Part shown: one piece after another, positions 19,015-29,041 of the stretch
Position numbering within the stretch: position 1 is the first letter of the stretch
Layout of the letters: every line of letters starts with the position of its first letter
Position numbers and translations under genes: made by a program
From: Vibrio caribbeanicus ATCC BAA-2122
GTDB lineage: Bacteria; Pseudomonadota; Gammaproteobacteria; Enterobacterales; Vibrionaceae
Assembly: GCF_000165125.1 (NCBI RefSeq)
Contig: NZ_AEIU01000110.1
Span: 20,671-84,670 of the forward strand
DNA length: 64,000 nt
Direction: 5' to 3'
Notes under the pieces: model-generated
The model's input: the letters and a program-made list of their open reading frames with translations, nothing else
Told to the model about the DNA's origin: nothing
The model's database searches: none

Positions 19015-20151
19015 TTAAGCATCGAGCAGCTTAAGGACGAGGTCGGGCTGCTGCTTTGCCTGAGCAAGTATGGATGTGCTGACTTGTTGGAGAATTTGCT
19101 GCTTGACGAGTTGCGTCGTCTCCTTAGCATAGTCAGTATCTTTTATCCTACTATTGGACGCTGATAGATTCTCGTTGATATTAGAAAGGTTATTGATAGA
19201 ATGGTTAAATCGGTTTTGCATTGCCCCCAACTCTGCCCGGTGGCTATCTACATATTTTAATGCCGTGTCGATAATCGCAACAGCACGTTGGGCTCCTCCA
19301 ACGTCTGTAATATCTATATTATCAACGGCTTCATATCCAATAAGCCCCATTCCCAATTCACTTGCGAGGCTACCACTAAAAGAGAGAGTACCAGACGTCA
19401 GGCTACCCTCTAAGTAAATTTGTAGTTGTTGGTCTTGGTTTACAGAAGCCGACACTTCTTGATTTTGACCATTAATATAAGTGGCGAGTTCTTCAATGTC
19501 ATCTCCGACTTTCGCGTCAATGGTCAGAACTTTTTGTTGATTATTAACATCGGTATACTCCATAACCAACTGATTCTTACCACCCTGAACTTGCCAGCTT
19601 TTATCTAAACGGTTGGCCGCTAAATAACTAAAGCCCCCCATATTAATATCATCACTACGCATATTCTTTAGACTAACTAAAACCGATTCCCCCGAACTGG
19701 CTCCAATTTGAAAGGCTGATGTTGCAAAAGTACCATTTAGGAGTTTTCTTCCTCCAAAAGAGGTAGTTTCAGCAATTCTATTTAATTCATCATTCAAAGC
19801 TGTCATTTCTTCCTGCAAAGCAATACGCTCAGAACGACTATTTGAACCGTTAGCAGATTGCAAAGATAAATCACGCATCCTCTGTAAGATTTGCGTTGTT
19901 TCACTCATCGCTCCCTCTGCCGTCTGCATAATAGAAATGCCATCATTTGCATTTCTAACCGCGACGTCTAGACCTCGCATCTGAGTGGTAAGACGGTTTG
20001 AAATTTGAAGACCTGCGGCATCATCTTTTGCGCTATTGATACGATTACCTGACGAGAGACGCTCGAGTGATTGCTCAAGCATTTTGCTTGCGCTAGATAA
20101 GTATCTCTGGGCCGTCATTGCGGAAACATTGGTATTTACAGTAATCGCCAT
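19015..20151 (-). CDS. flaF: Polar flagellin (flaF position)
   Basis: 378 residues, flagellin D0/D1 ends conserved ([20 protein letters not shown]). It is the most divergent of the three: the extreme C-terminus ends [12 protein letters not shown] instead of the -TAALNLLG/-SAALSLLG of its neighbours, a part of D0 that enters the filament core and binds FliS. It has its own sigma-28 site and is monocistronic. Confidence 0.92.
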   Translation of the reverse strand: MAITVNTNVSAMTAQRYLSSASKMLEQSLERLSSGNRINSAKDDAAGLQISNRLTTQMRGLDVAVRNANDGISIMQTAEGAMSETTQILQRMRDLSLQSANGSNSRSERIALQEEMTALNDELNRIAETTSFGGRKLLNGTFATSAFQIGASSGESVLVSLKNMRSDDINMGGFSYLAANRLDKSWQVQGGKNQLVMEYTDVNNQQKVLTIDAKVGDDIEELATYINGQNQEVSASVNQDQQLQIYLEGSLTSGTLSFSGSLASELGMGLIGYEAVDNIDITDVGGAQRAVAIIDTALKYVDSHRAELGAMQNRFNHSINNLSNINENLSASNSRIKDTDYAKETTQLVKQQILQQVSTSILAQAKQQPDLVLKLLDA

Positions 20152-20184
20152 AAAGTGTGAATATGTACATAGGAACTATTATTG

Positions 20185-20210
20185 TTATCGGCACAAATTC
20201 GCTTTCTTTA
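20185..20210 (-). promoter_or_regulatory. Sigma-28 (FliA) promoter of flaF
   Basis: A perfect -10 GCCGATAA on the minus strand with TAAA 14 nt upstream (TTAA at the consensus 15 nt). Confidence 0.82.
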
Positions 20211-20221
20211 AATGAATTTCC

Positions 20222-20686
20222 TTATTCTTGGTGAAATCTAGATTCTGAAAAACTGTCTCGAATAAAACGACTGTAATTCAAATAAAGTAGTAGCCAGAAA
20301 AGCCCCAATAAACTCAGGCCATTGCTCCAGCTAAACTGACCATTTGACAAATAGACAGCATAACAGGTTTGAACTAACTGCAAACACGCAGTCACTATCG
20401 TAATCCCACGTCCGTAACGAATAACTCGGTTTATAAAAGGACGCTTTGCACTGCGCAAACTGACAAGCCACATCAACACAATACTTGGTAAGCCAGCAGT
20501 GAGCCCAACATAAAATACTTGGTGATCAGGATAGAGAGTGGATAGGATCTCGCTGCCACTTTGTTGACTAACACCCGCAAGAACAAATACAACCCAAGCC
20601 TTTGCGAGAAATATCCACCCTAGCCAAAGCAACTTGGGCGGTTTGAGAAAACCGTTAGAATCATAACTCTCTAAACTATATTGCAA
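20222..20686 (-). CDS. DUF2919 family inner-membrane protein (YfeZ-like)
   Basis: 154 residues with about four hydrophobic segments (LLWLGWIFLAKAWVVFVLAG; VFYVGLTAGLPSIVLMWLV; ITIVTACLQLVQTCYAVYL; LSLLGLFWLLLYLNY). The N-terminal motif YDSNGFLKPPKLLW is typical of DUF2919. The start is a TTG at 20686 with GGGTG about 5 nt upstream; no in-frame ATG fits better. Function unknown; its closeness to the flagellin genes is probably incidental. Confidence 0.78.
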   Translation of the reverse strand: MQYSLESYDSNGFLKPPKLLWLGWIFLAKAWVVFVLAGVSQQSGSEILSTLYPDHQVFYVGLTAGLPSIVLMWLVSLRSAKRPFINRVIRYGRGITIVTACLQLVQTCYAVYLSNGQFSWSNGLSLLGLFWLLLYLNYSRFIRDSFSESRFHQE

Positions 20687-20806
20687 AACATCACCCTATG
20701 CTTTGTTTACGGCTTCAAGGCCATCAAATGATATATGTGGGGGAGTTTTGCTTCTATCTCAACGTCTTTCTGTTAAAATTGCGCAAAAAATACATGTAAT
20801 GAGTCC

Positions 20807-21160
20807 ATGAATAATAAAATCACCCCCTCTGTTGAAACACAAAATGAAGCGATGAAGATCGCAAAAGCTACACAGAAACCTGGGCAAACAAAAGAGCAAA
20901 CTAAATTAATTGCACAAGGAATAGAAAAAGGAATTGCTCAATATAAAAAACAGCTCAAAGAGAAATCCCGTCAAGCTGATAAAGCTCAGAAAAGGAGACG
21001 TAAAGAAAAATTACGCTCGCAAAGCCTAAATGAAACCGCACAAATAGAAGAGAAGGTAAACATCGACACTCACCTAAAATTATCGTCTAGGTTTGTCGTG
21101 ACGCCTTGGATATTGCTAGCTGTAAGCTGGGTTGGTTTCATCATGTATATCGCACAATAG
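20807..21160 (+). CDS. DUF2956 family protein
   Basis: 117 residues. The N-terminal two thirds are Lys/Gln/Glu-rich and helical (KATQKPGQTKEQTKLIAQGIEKGI) and the C-terminus has one membrane segment (FVVTPWILLAVSWVGFIMYIAQ), suggesting a C-tail-anchored protein. I recognise it as the DUF2956 family; function unknown. It is divergent from the DUF2919 gene. Confidence 0.8.
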   Translation: MNNKITPSVETQNEAMKIAKATQKPGQTKEQTKLIAQGIEKGIAQYKKQLKEKSRQADKAQKRRRKEKLRSQSLNETAQIEEKVNIDTHLKLSSRFVVTPWILLAVSWVGFIMYIAQ

Positions 21161-21186
21161 AGCAGTACTAAAAAATTTGAGTAAGA

Positions 21187-21492
21187 CTAAAAGCCAGAAA
21201 GAGGACTTTCGGAGAGGAAAATACTCGCTGCGATGTCTTCTTGTTTGTCTATAACCCACTGACTATCAAAGGGCCCCCAGTCCGATAGCTGATAATAACC
21301 GTCATTATGTCGTATCCCATCTTGAACAAAAACTAGTTGAATTCCGATCCTTGGTAATACCTTAATAACATCTTGAATGGTGCGTCGTGGCCATCCCGTT
21401 TTCTCCATTAATTTGGGCACATTGGGGCGCTCTAAACTTTCAACAAGTAAAGCTAGGTAAAGCCTTCTAGCAAATACCGGATTTAGTCTCAT
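21187..21492 (-). CDS. Small winged-helix DNA-binding protein
   Basis: 101 residues. LVESLERPNVPKLMEKTGWPRRTIQDVIKVL reads as a helix-turn-helix and the following IGIQLVFVQDG...GYYQL as a wing. GGAGGTAGAA directly precedes the ATG, an excellent ribosome site. No ligand domain is present. It is convergent with the DUF2956 gene. Regulatory target unknown. Confidence 0.75.
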   Translation of the reverse strand: MRLNPVFARRLYLALLVESLERPNVPKLMEKTGWPRRTIQDVIKVLPRIGIQLVFVQDGIRHNDGYYQLSDWGPFDSQWVIDKQEDIAASIFLSESPLSGF

Positions 21493-21699
21493 TTCTACCT
21501 CCGAACTTTAAGTCGACCGTATTATTGCCGATTCCTACAGAGATATATTGAGTTCGATCAAACACTCATCTGATATATCGTCAAAAACTATCATACTGCT
21601 TTAAAAATAATCGCCTTACCGTTTTGTCAGCATGAGGAGTTCCTGATAGGATGCAACCTAGTAGAAAAAACAAAGTTAGCTTACCTCGAAGGAAGGATT

Positions 21700-22047
21700 A
21701 TGACCGTCACAATGTATGGCATTCCAAATTGCGATACCATCAAAAAAGCCAAAAAGTGGCTTGAGAACCAACAAGTCGATTACCATTTTCATGATTACCG
21801 AAAACACGGGATCGATAAGCCAATGGTCGAGCAATTTTGTCATCAGTTGGGCTGGGAAAATGTCATAAATAAACGTGGCACCACTTATCGCCAATTGTCC
21901 CAAGAGCAAAAAGATAGTCTGAATGAAACGTCTGTCATTCAGCTATTAGTTGACCAACCAGCAATGATAAAGCGTCCCATTCTGTCCCATGGAGAACAAT
22001 TGCATGTTGGGTTTAAACCCGATACTTATCAGTCCATATTTTCATAA
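21700..22047 (+). CDS. ArsC/Spx-family reductase, YffB-like
   Basis: 115 residues with a thioredoxin-like ArsC fold. MYGIPNCDTIKKAKKWL carries the single N-terminal cysteine, and the conserved proline-containing loop is MIKRPIL. YffB-type proteins are thought to be glutathione-linked reductases; true arsenate resistance is unlikely as no ars genes are nearby. GGAAGGATT precedes the ATG. dapE starts 21 nt on, as in many gammaproteobacteria. Confidence 0.9.
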   Translation: MTVTMYGIPNCDTIKKAKKWLENQQVDYHFHDYRKHGIDKPMVEQFCHQLGWENVINKRGTTYRQLSQEQKDSLNETSVIQLLVDQPAMIKRPILSHGEQLHVGFKPDTYQSIFS

Positions 22048-22068
22048 TACTGAGTATAGGTATACATT

Positions 22069-23202
22069 ATGATAGATAGCCCTACTCTTGCACTCGCGAA
22101 AGATTTAATTCGCCGCCCATCGGTGACTCCCAAAGATGAAGGATGTCAAGAAGTCATGATTGAGCGTCTCAAAGCACTGGGATTCAATATTGAAGTCATG
22201 GTATTCGAAGATACTACGAATTTTTGGGCTCGTCGTGGTACAGAGTCCCCATTGTTCGTCTTTGCCGGTCACACAGACGTAGTGCCAGCAGGAAATATTG
22301 AACAATGGCAATATCCACCATTTGAGCCTACGGTCAAGGACGGTTTTCTCTTTGGGCGCGGAGCAGCCGATATGAAGGGTTCTCTTGCAAGCATGGTTGT
22401 CGCTGTTGAAGAGTTTATTAGCACGAACCCAGACCACCAAGGATCAATCGGATTTTTAATCACCTCTGACGAAGAAGGTCCTTTTATCAATGGTACCGTC
22501 AGAGTGGTTGATACTCTTATGGCACGGGGAGAAAACATCGAAATGTGTATTGTCGGCGAGCCGTCAAGCACCGATATTGTTGGTGATGTTATTAAAAATG
22601 GTCGACGAGGCTCAATTACAGGTGATATTACAATAAAGGGGATACAAGGACATGTCGCGTATCCACACTTGGCCAATAATCCTGTTCATCATTCACTGGC
22701 GGCACTTCAAGAACTGACAAATATGGAATGGGATCAAGGGAACAAATACTTCCCACCGACCAGTTTCCAAATACCAAATATTAATGCTGGAACGGGTGCT
22801 TCTAATGTCATTCCTGGGGAGCTAAAGGTACAATTCAATTTGCGATTTAGCACTGAACTAAATAATGACATTATTATGAGCAAAGTGATTGCTGTTCTTG
22901 ATAAACACCAACTTGATTACGGTATTGATTGGACGTTTAATGGCGACCCATTCTTAACCGATACAGGTGCGCTGCTAGAGTCCGTTGTGAAAGCAGTCAA
23001 TGATGTCAATCAAACTGAGCCACAGTTACTCACCACAGGTGGTACTTCGGATGGAAGGTTTATTGCAAGGATGGGTGGGCAAGTCGTCGAGCTTGGTCCA
23101 GTGAATGCAACAATTCACAAAGTCAATGAATGTGTCAACATCGAGGACCTTGAAAAACTGACTAATATGTATAAAAAAACCATGGAGAACCTTCTCACTT
23201 GA
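22069..23202 (+). CDS. dapE: DapE, succinyl-diaminopimelate desuccinylase
   Basis: 377 residues, normal for DapE. It is a di-zinc M20-family hydrolase that makes LL-diaminopimelate and succinate for lysine and peptidoglycan synthesis. Metal and catalytic motifs are visible: [32 protein letters not shown] and the C-terminal [10 protein letters not shown]. It is probably in an operon with the preceding ArsC-like gene and the following M15 peptidase, whose start touches the dapE stop. Confidence 0.96.
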   Translation: MIDSPTLALAKDLIRRPSVTPKDEGCQEVMIERLKALGFNIEVMVFEDTTNFWARRGTESPLFVFAGHTDVVPAGNIEQWQYPPFEPTVKDGFLFGRGAADMKGSLASMVVAVEEFISTNPDHQGSIGFLITSDEEGPFINGTVRVVDTLMARGENIEMCIVGEPSSTDIVGDVIKNGRRGSITGDITIKGIQGHVAYPHLANNPVHHSLAALQELTNMEWDQGNKYFPPTSFQIPNINAGTGASNVIPGELKVQFNLRFSTELNNDIIMSKVIAVLDKHQLDYGIDWTFNGDPFLTDTGALLESVVKAVNDVNQTEPQLLTTGGTSDGRFIARMGGQVVELGPVNATIHKVNECVNIEDLEKLTNMYKKTMENLLT

Positions 23203-23204
23203 AT

Positions 23205-23876
23205 ATGAAGCTTGAGGAGTTAATTGGTGAGGCATCTACGCATTTAGTAAGTGCTTCCATTGGGCAGAAAATTTTTTCTGTCCACCCTTCCGTTGTTACT
23301 GACTTATTAAACTTAAAGCAAGCAGCTGATCAAGCAGGCTTCAATTTACATATTGCCAGTGGTTTCCGAAGTTTTGAACGTCAGCTAGCAATTTGGAACG
23401 GCAAAATGTCGGGTGATATCGCATTACTAGGCAAGCATGGTCAGAAACTGGACATCACATTACTTTCAGAAGAAGAGAAAATTAACTCTATACTGCGTTG
23501 GTCAGCTCTACCCGGTGGTAGTCGGCATCATTGGGGCACTGATTTTGACGTTTACGATCGCGGCGCTCTTTCCGATGGCACAGTTCTAAAGCTCGAATCG
23601 TGGGAGTATCTGCAAGGACATCAAAAACAATTTTATCACTGGTTAAAGGGCAATTTAACACACTATGGTTTTTTCTTTCCTTATACTGAAGACTCAAGCG
23701 GTGTGGGCTTTGAACCTTGGCATATCAGTCATCATGTATCTTCAAACGAGTGCCTTAAACAACTGAATGTAGAAATGCTCTACGCTAAAATAAGTTCGAG
23801 TAACCTTATTGGCAAGCAAGGCGTTTTGGCTAACATCAACGACATATACCGACGATATATTAATATCAAGTCATAA
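23205..23876 (+). CDS. M15-family peptidase (D-Ala-D-Ala carboxypeptidase, VanY-like)
   Basis: About 223 residues. ASGFRSFERQLAIWNG and GSRHHWGTDFDVYD contain the family's Arg and the zinc-binding His/Asp, and FEPWHISH supplies the last His and catalytic Glu. No signal peptide is visible, so it may act in the cytoplasm, for example on recycled muropeptides. A TTG at 23199 overlapping the dapE stop is an alternative start. Neighbouring dapE makes a peptidoglycan precursor, so the pairing is functionally sensible. Confidence 0.85.
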   Translation: MKLEELIGEASTHLVSASIGQKIFSVHPSVVTDLLNLKQAADQAGFNLHIASGFRSFERQLAIWNGKMSGDIALLGKHGQKLDITLLSEEEKINSILRWSALPGGSRHHWGTDFDVYDRGALSDGTVLKLESWEYLQGHQKQFYHWLKGNLTHYGFFFPYTEDSSGVGFEPWHISHHVSSNECLKQLNVEMLYAKISSSNLIGKQGVLANINDIYRRYINIKS

Positions 23877-23884
23877 GGAAAAGC

Positions 23885-24067
23885 ATGGATCTATTGACCA
23901 ACCCATGGGTTATCATCGTTATTGTTCTCAGCGTGATTATTGGGAATATCATGGCCTTAAAATACACGGCGAAGATGAAGTTTGATCACAAAACAAAAAA
24001 AACATCCAGTGACCAAACGGCGGAAGAAAAGCAAGAACGTACAGACAAAGACTCTGAAGATGGATAG
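23885..24067 (+). CDS. DUF2897 family small membrane protein
   Basis: 60 residues: one N-terminal membrane segment (PWVIIVIVLSVIIGNIMAL) then a charged tail rich in Lys, Glu and Asp. AAGGAAAAGC precedes the ATG, 8 nt after the M15 peptidase. Family recognised; function unknown. It is the last gene of the run beginning with the ArsC-like gene. Confidence 0.78.
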   Translation: MDLLTNPWVIIVIVLSVIIGNIMALKYTAKMKFDHKTKKTSSDQTAEEKQERTDKDSEDG

Positions 24068-24156
24068 TCACCTTTTATTTAAAGTTGGACGGATGACCAC
24101 TCACATTCAAAATCGTTGCCTCACTGAATCCCGTGTCAAATTTTATATAGGCATTA

Positions 24157-24933
24157 TCACTTTAAGTGATCCCAAGAAATGTTAGAGACCAACCGACAAT
24201 CGTCACATTTAAAATGGAACACATCATGAATAGGCTCATCTAAACGCCAATCACCACCACATTTAGGGCACCTACGTGCTTGTTCTTCAGAAAGGCTCCC
24301 CCCTCCCACTCGATATTGATAGTAGTAAGTTGGAACGCCAGTGATATGTTCTATGCGCCCACGTAAGTTCCAACCTCGTTTGAAGAGCACACTATTGACA
24401 TCACAAATTTCGCTTAGCGCTGCATGCTCGGCTTTACAACCACCAGCCATTTGTAATTCATCACATGCCTGCCATTCCGTTTGCCACTTTATAACCGCTT
24501 TATGGTCACCGTTAAATGTTGGCGAATTTCGATATAAGGGAATAGGAAGCAAGTTGTCCCCATCTCGAAGTGGTGAACATGTATGTACATAGGTAGTATA
24601 TAGTACCTGCCAATTGGGTGTACCCGGCTCTGCTGCTTGTTCTGAGTTTATATCACGACCTAATAAACGCATTTTAGGCTTGAGCAGGCTCGCCTCGGAG
24701 AGTCGTTCGACGCAAACATTGACAAAGTCTGAGTGATTTTTAGGATGAAGGCTTTCTTTCTCTGGGCAAACGACACGGACAAAAAACTCACCTTCTCCCA
24801 TAACAATGGGAAACTCTCGCCCTAGAATTTGGCCATTATAACGCAGTGCATCCATCAGGCCATTGATAGCCTTATCCACAGCGGTCACTGTTGTGTTGTC
24901 AAAGCACTCAAACTGTAATTCGATAACAAACAT
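24157..24933 (-). CDS. Zn-ribbon-containing protein
   Basis: 258 residues. The C-terminus carries a zinc ribbon, CPKCGGDW...FKCDDC (two CxxC pairs). The rest resembles a conserved family annotated as possibly nucleic-acid-binding, but I see no catalytic motif. It follows the syd stop by 2 nt and is probably translated with it. Function unknown. Confidence 0.72.
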   Translation of the reverse strand: MFVIELQFECFDNTTVTAVDKAINGLMDALRYNGQILGREFPIVMGEGEFFVRVVCPEKESLHPKNHSDFVNVCVERLSEASLLKPKMRLLGRDINSEQAAEPGTPNWQVLYTTYVHTCSPLRDGDNLLPIPLYRNSPTFNGDHKAVIKWQTEWQACDELQMAGGCKAEHAALSEICDVNSVLFKRGWNLRGRIEHITGVPTYYYQYRVGGGSLSEEQARRCPKCGGDWRLDEPIHDVFHFKCDDCRLVSNISWDHLK

Positions 24934-24935
24934 GC

Positions 24936-25481
24936 TCAGACTCCGGGCTCAATTTTAGTAAGAAACTCAACAAGGCTCTCGGCTAGTATGTCTCGATTCG
25001 ATGTCCCTAGTCTTTCTAGAATGACATTTCCTGAGATATTGCATATTGATATCACATCTAACTCAGCATCGGTCACTGCGATAAATACCGTAGGTTTCAA
25101 TTTCAGTCGCCTTTGAGTCACAAGGTGACCGAGAATATTTTCTTGAAGGCGATTAAAATCATCATCGCTCCAAACTTGAAGTAAGGTTAAAGGATTGCCC
25201 TGCCAAGTTCCCGACATATCACCACTGTATTGAGCACCAAAAAAGGTTTTGATGTCCTGGTGCAGTACTAAATCAATCGCCTGTTCAATATTTGTAAAGT
25301 TTGCTCCATTATCACGAACAACAGGACGCCAGTATACTCTCTCTCCGTCCTTATTCTCGACGCAGGGGGACGCAATGTTACTCAGCTCGTCACTATAAGG
25401 CCCATGGCCTAATTCATCTTGGTATGCTTGATAGTACTTTTCTGTAAATGACAACAAAGCTCGAAAGGTATCATCTGTCAT
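24936..25481 (-). CDS. syd: Syd, SecY-interacting protein
   Basis: 181 residues, normal for Syd. Family features include the N-terminal LGHGPYSDE, the central [28 protein letters not shown], and the C-terminal [17 protein letters not shown]. Syd binds the cytoplasmic face of SecY and helps monitor faulty translocons. It is divergent from queF, as in V. cholerae. Confidence 0.93.
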   Translation of the reverse strand: MTDDTFRALLSFTEKYYQAYQDELGHGPYSDELSNIASPCVENKDGERVYWRPVVRDNGANFTNIEQAIDLVLHQDIKTFFGAQYSGDMSGTWQGNPLTLLQVWSDDDFNRLQENILGHLVTQRRLKLKPTVFIAVTDAELDVISICNISGNVILERLGTSNRDILAESLVEFLTKIEPGV

Positions 25482-25562
25482 CGAAATCTCCGATAGAATA
25501 TTCGCTTTTAAAAGCAGTATTGCGTAAAATTCACGACATTCTAATTGAAATTAAACTGAAAT

Positions 25563-26408
25563 ATGAGCAAATATTCAAATGCACAAGAGTTGGCAGGGCT
25601 AACTCTAGGCCAAAAGACCGAGTACTCCAATCAATACGACCCTAATTTATTACATCCAGTACCTCGAAGCCTAAACAGAGACGATTTATACCTTGGCGAT
25701 ACTCTCCCATTTATAGGCTGTGATTTATGGACAATGTATGAAGTCTCGTGGCTCAATAAAAATGGATTACCCCAAGTTGCCATAGGGGAAGTTTCAGTCC
25801 CTGCGACGAGTAGCAACCTTATAGAATCCAAATCATTTAAGCTATACCTGAATAGTTTCAACCAGACTCATTTTAGTGACTGGGATGAAGTAGAGAGGAT
25901 TATGACTAAGGATTTATCTGCCTGTGCAGGAGAGCAAGTTGGCGTAACATTGCGTGCACTCGAAGATTATACCGACACTTTAATTGTGTCGATGGACGGT
26001 GAATGTATCGATAACCAAGATATTACTATTGATAATTACGATTTAACGCGCGAACTTCTTCAAAATAGTGCAACTGGGGAAGTCATTGAAGAGTCTTTAC
26101 ACAGCCATTTACTTAAATCAAATTGCCTAATTACTAATCAGCCCGACTGGGGCAGCGTTGAAATTCAATACAAAGGTAAAAAAATTAACCGAGAAGCGTT
26201 ATTGCGCTACATCGTCTCTTTCAGAGAACACAACGAATTTCATGAACAATGTGTCGAAAGAATCTTTACTGATATCATGGAGTTTTGTCAGCCTTCAGAA
26301 CTAACAGTTTTTGCACGTTATACTCGTCGTGGGGGATTGGATATAAACCCTTACCGCTCGAATATCAGAGCTCAGCCAAACCACAATCAACGTATGGCAC
26401 GTCAATAG
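25563..26408 (+). CDS. queF: QueF, NADPH-dependent 7-cyano-7-deazaguanine reductase
   Basis: 281 residues, the long bimodular (unimodular-type tunnelling-fold) QueF of proteobacteria. It reduces preQ0 to preQ1 in queuosine synthesis. The catalytic cysteine lies in [18 protein letters not shown], and [16 protein letters not shown] carries the substrate-binding Glu/His. The upstream gap is only 81 bp and I see no room for a typical preQ1 riboswitch plus promoter. Confidence 0.95.
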   Translation: MSKYSNAQELAGLTLGQKTEYSNQYDPNLLHPVPRSLNRDDLYLGDTLPFIGCDLWTMYEVSWLNKNGLPQVAIGEVSVPATSSNLIESKSFKLYLNSFNQTHFSDWDEVERIMTKDLSACAGEQVGVTLRALEDYTDTLIVSMDGECIDNQDITIDNYDLTRELLQNSATGEVIEESLHSHLLKSNCLITNQPDWGSVEIQYKGKKINREALLRYIVSFREHNEFHEQCVERIFTDIMEFCQPSELTVFARYTRRGGLDINPYRSNIRAQPNHNQRMARQ

Positions 26409-26421
26409 GAACTCATTAAGC

Positions 26422-28692
26422 ATGACAAACTTACGCTGGCTTTCTCTTTTTTGCTTTTTATATTTCGCGTTGATTTGCCCATCAAATGCCAACACGATTT
26501 ACTCTTCAGCAATACTCAACGAGGCAAGTAGTCTTGTCAACATAGTGCCCAAGCAAGCGAAACAACTTGCGAAAGACTATTTAGTCCAGCGTACATTATC
26601 AAGCAAAACTGAACATAGCCCTTCGGTGATGTCTCGTGATGAGAAAGACAGCAGAACGCGAACACCGGGAAGTACAGTCGACGCAATGCGAATACTGGCA
26701 CAAGCAGAGTTTAATCTGGGTAATCATGCGGAGGCTTTGCTGTTACTACAAAAGGCAAAAACGATTGCTATTGACTACAGCCTACCGTACTTACTTGCGG
26801 AAATTAAGTTGGTTGATATTAAGCTGAGATGGTTAATTGAAAAAAACACCAACGAAACCAGACAAAAGATCAAACAACTGGATGAAGAATTCAGCCTGAT
26901 AAAAAATTCAAAACAGCTTGCTCAGGGACTGAGTTACCGCATTACTATGTTCAAAGCTGATATTGCCTCCGCAAACGGCGAGATTGACCTAGCAAGTAAA
27001 CTATATCAATCGGTAAAAGGCTATGTCGATGGGACAAAGTCGCCTCAAACGACAATAAGCTATCACACGACGATCGGCCAACACCTCTTAGCCAACAAAA
27101 AGTATAACCTAGCTTTATCAGAGCTACTTATGAGCTATTGGATGTCAATCGAAACTGACTCGGCTTATCAGCTTGCTGTGGTCAACCAAACACTAGGGCA
27201 ATTGTTTTACGAGCGGCATGTATTTGATAAAGCGAATGACCACTTGTCACAAGCTGCAGATTTCTACGATAACTATGATAATTCTCCGGCTCTTGCCCCA
27301 ATTTTAAAAAGAATGGGAGATATTTATTATTATCAGGGTAAATATAATTTAGCTTTAGTCCACTACTTCAATGCTATGGACCACGAGCGAATGCAGAATA
27401 ATATCGAAAGTGTCATCGATATCAGAATATCCCTTGCAACCACTTACCTGCATTTAATCAATTACCCACTTGCCGAGCAATATCTAGAGAGAGCACAGGA
27501 GCTACTACAATATTCCGACATTCCACGTCTAAAAGCGCACGCACTACTCTTAGAAGCGGGACTGGCACAACACAAACAACAACTACAAAAAGCGATACAA
27601 AAAGCACAGAGAGCACTTGATATTGCCAAAAAAGAGGACGACATTGGTCTTCAGAAAGCGGCCTATCAGCAGCTTTATCATAGTTACGAGCTTGATAAAC
27701 AATATAAAGCAGCACTTACTAGCCTAAAAAACTTCACCTCTCTAACTACAATTGAACAGCAGCAACTTGATTTAATCAGTGAAGACGCATTCCGTCAGCA
27801 AAAAGAATTCATAGAGCAAACTCTGCACCTCACTGGCCAGCAAGAAGAATTAGAAAGAACGCATAACGAATATAGGAAGTTTCAAAAGATCACTTTTACT
27901 CTATTCATTCTATGTGCCTTACTCTTCATATTTTTGTTAAGGCGGGGTCATGTGATCAATCTACAAAAAGAGGAGCTGGATGAACTTAATAGGAATCTCT
28001 ACACTCATTCACGTTCGGGACTAAAAAATCTTAGAATGCTCAACGCAAAACTGCCGGCATCATTGGAGGAAAGTAGCCACAAATTTGAAAGGTGGCATGT
28101 TGGTGAATTGATTCATCAGCCTCTAAATGATCGCCTGCGTTTCGTAATGATAGATGTACCATTTCTACGAAACATGTATCTGCAACACGGATACCAAATG
28201 GGTTTGAAAATTGAAAACGCCTTTGGTGAGTATCTAAAAGAAAATATCATTTCGCCCGCTCGTATTTATCATTTTTCTGATGCTAACCTCCTTTACATCG
28301 AGCCTAATGGCGAGAAAGCAACCAACCCCGAAGTCTTATTTGAAATGATACAAAAGTTAGTCAGCGAGTTTGAACCGCAAAGACGGCTTAACCGGACTGT
28401 AAGAGTAGGCATTGCAGACTATCCATTCTTACCAAGAGCCTATACAGCCATCAATGATAAAGAGCTTGTTGACTTACTACTCATGTCAGCGAATACCGCA
28501 AGAGCACTAAGCATGAGGGATGATTCTAGCCAATGGGTTTATCTGAAAGCCATCGAAAATGCTCCAGCAGCCAGCTTAGCAACTGGGGATATTCGTCAAG
28601 CTTGTAAACAAGCAATAAGTCAAGGATTGATTAAAATTCATTCATCATTCAAAGACGAAGAAATCATAAAAGAAATTTTAGACATTGATTAA
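26422..28692 (+). CDS. Periplasmic TPR receptor with a membrane segment and degenerate GGDEF domain
   Basis: 756 residues: a signal peptide (LFCFLYFALICPSNANT), a long tetratricopeptide-repeat region to about residue 470 (for example ILKRMGDIYYYQGKYNLALVHYFNA), a membrane segment at about 490-510 (ITFTLFILCALLFIFLL), then a cytoplasmic GGDEF-like domain. Where active enzymes have ARxGGDEF this one reads YHFSDANL, so catalysis is not expected. It starts 14 nt after queF and is followed by a second GGDEF gene, the same order as in V. cholerae. A sensory or scaffolding role in c-di-GMP signalling is inferred. Confidence 0.8.
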   Translation: MTNLRWLSLFCFLYFALICPSNANTIYSSAILNEASSLVNIVPKQAKQLAKDYLVQRTLSSKTEHSPSVMSRDEKDSRTRTPGSTVDAMRILAQAEFNLGNHAEALLLLQKAKTIAIDYSLPYLLAEIKLVDIKLRWLIEKNTNETRQKIKQLDEEFSLIKNSKQLAQGLSYRITMFKADIASANGEIDLASKLYQSVKGYVDGTKSPQTTISYHTTIGQHLLANKKYNLALSELLMSYWMSIETDSAYQLAVVNQTLGQLFYERHVFDKANDHLSQAADFYDNYDNSPALAPILKRMGDIYYYQGKYNLALVHYFNAMDHERMQNNIESVIDIRISLATTYLHLINYPLAEQYLERAQELLQYSDIPRLKAHALLLEAGLAQHKQQLQKAIQKAQRALDIAKKEDDIGLQKAAYQQLYHSYELDKQYKAALTSLKNFTSLTTIEQQQLDLISEDAFRQQKEFIEQTLHLTGQQEELERTHNEYRKFQKITFTLFILCALLFIFLLRRGHVINLQKEELDELNRNLYTHSRSGLKNLRMLNAKLPASLEESSHKFERWHVGELIHQPLNDRLRFVMIDVPFLRNMYLQHGYQMGLKIENAFGEYLKENIISPARIYHFSDANLLYIEPNGEKATNPEVLFEMIQKLVSEFEPQRRLNRTVRVGIADYPFLPRAYTAINDKELVDLLLMSANTARALSMRDDSSQWVYLKAIENAPAASLATGDIRQACKQAISQGLIKIHSSFKDEEIIKEILDID

Positions 28693-29041
28693 TTTATCAA
28701 TAAAAAATCGAAGTCGTGACGACTCAATCATATTTGATATGATTCTTATTAAATTTTCTTTGTCTTCAGCGCGATAGAAGATATGCTAAACCCAATATTA
28801 GAGGTACGTCGAAATTTCTAGTGTAATTCAATACCAAACAAACATGTTTGAAGATAATTGACGCTGAATGAAAAGTTTGGGTCTGGTTACTCCCCTATTT
28901 TCATACGTTTCAAAGTAACCAATATCGACTAATAAAAGAGTATTTACTTCACTAAATGTGTCTATTCAGCCGTGTTAGTCATTCTCCATTTAATTGAAAT
29001 CTGTAATGCTTGAGCATCTGTTTAAGCACCAAGGCATAGTA
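28693..29041 (+). other. Gene-free gap between the TPR receptor and GGDEF genes
   Basis: No convincing ORF. It contains a perfect 8-bp inverted repeat AATCATAT-TTG-ATATGATT (28726-28744) followed by an AT-rich stretch, a possible weak terminator for the receptor gene, and just before it the short palindrome AGTCG-TGA-CGACT. The remainder probably carries the promoter of the GGDEF gene, but no clear -35/-10 pair stood out. Confidence 0.4.

Noticed and set aside
21700-22047. Arsenate resistance gene
   Set aside because: It is the YffB-type ArsC-like family with no arsB/arsR neighbours; its place next to dapE is the conserved housekeeping location.
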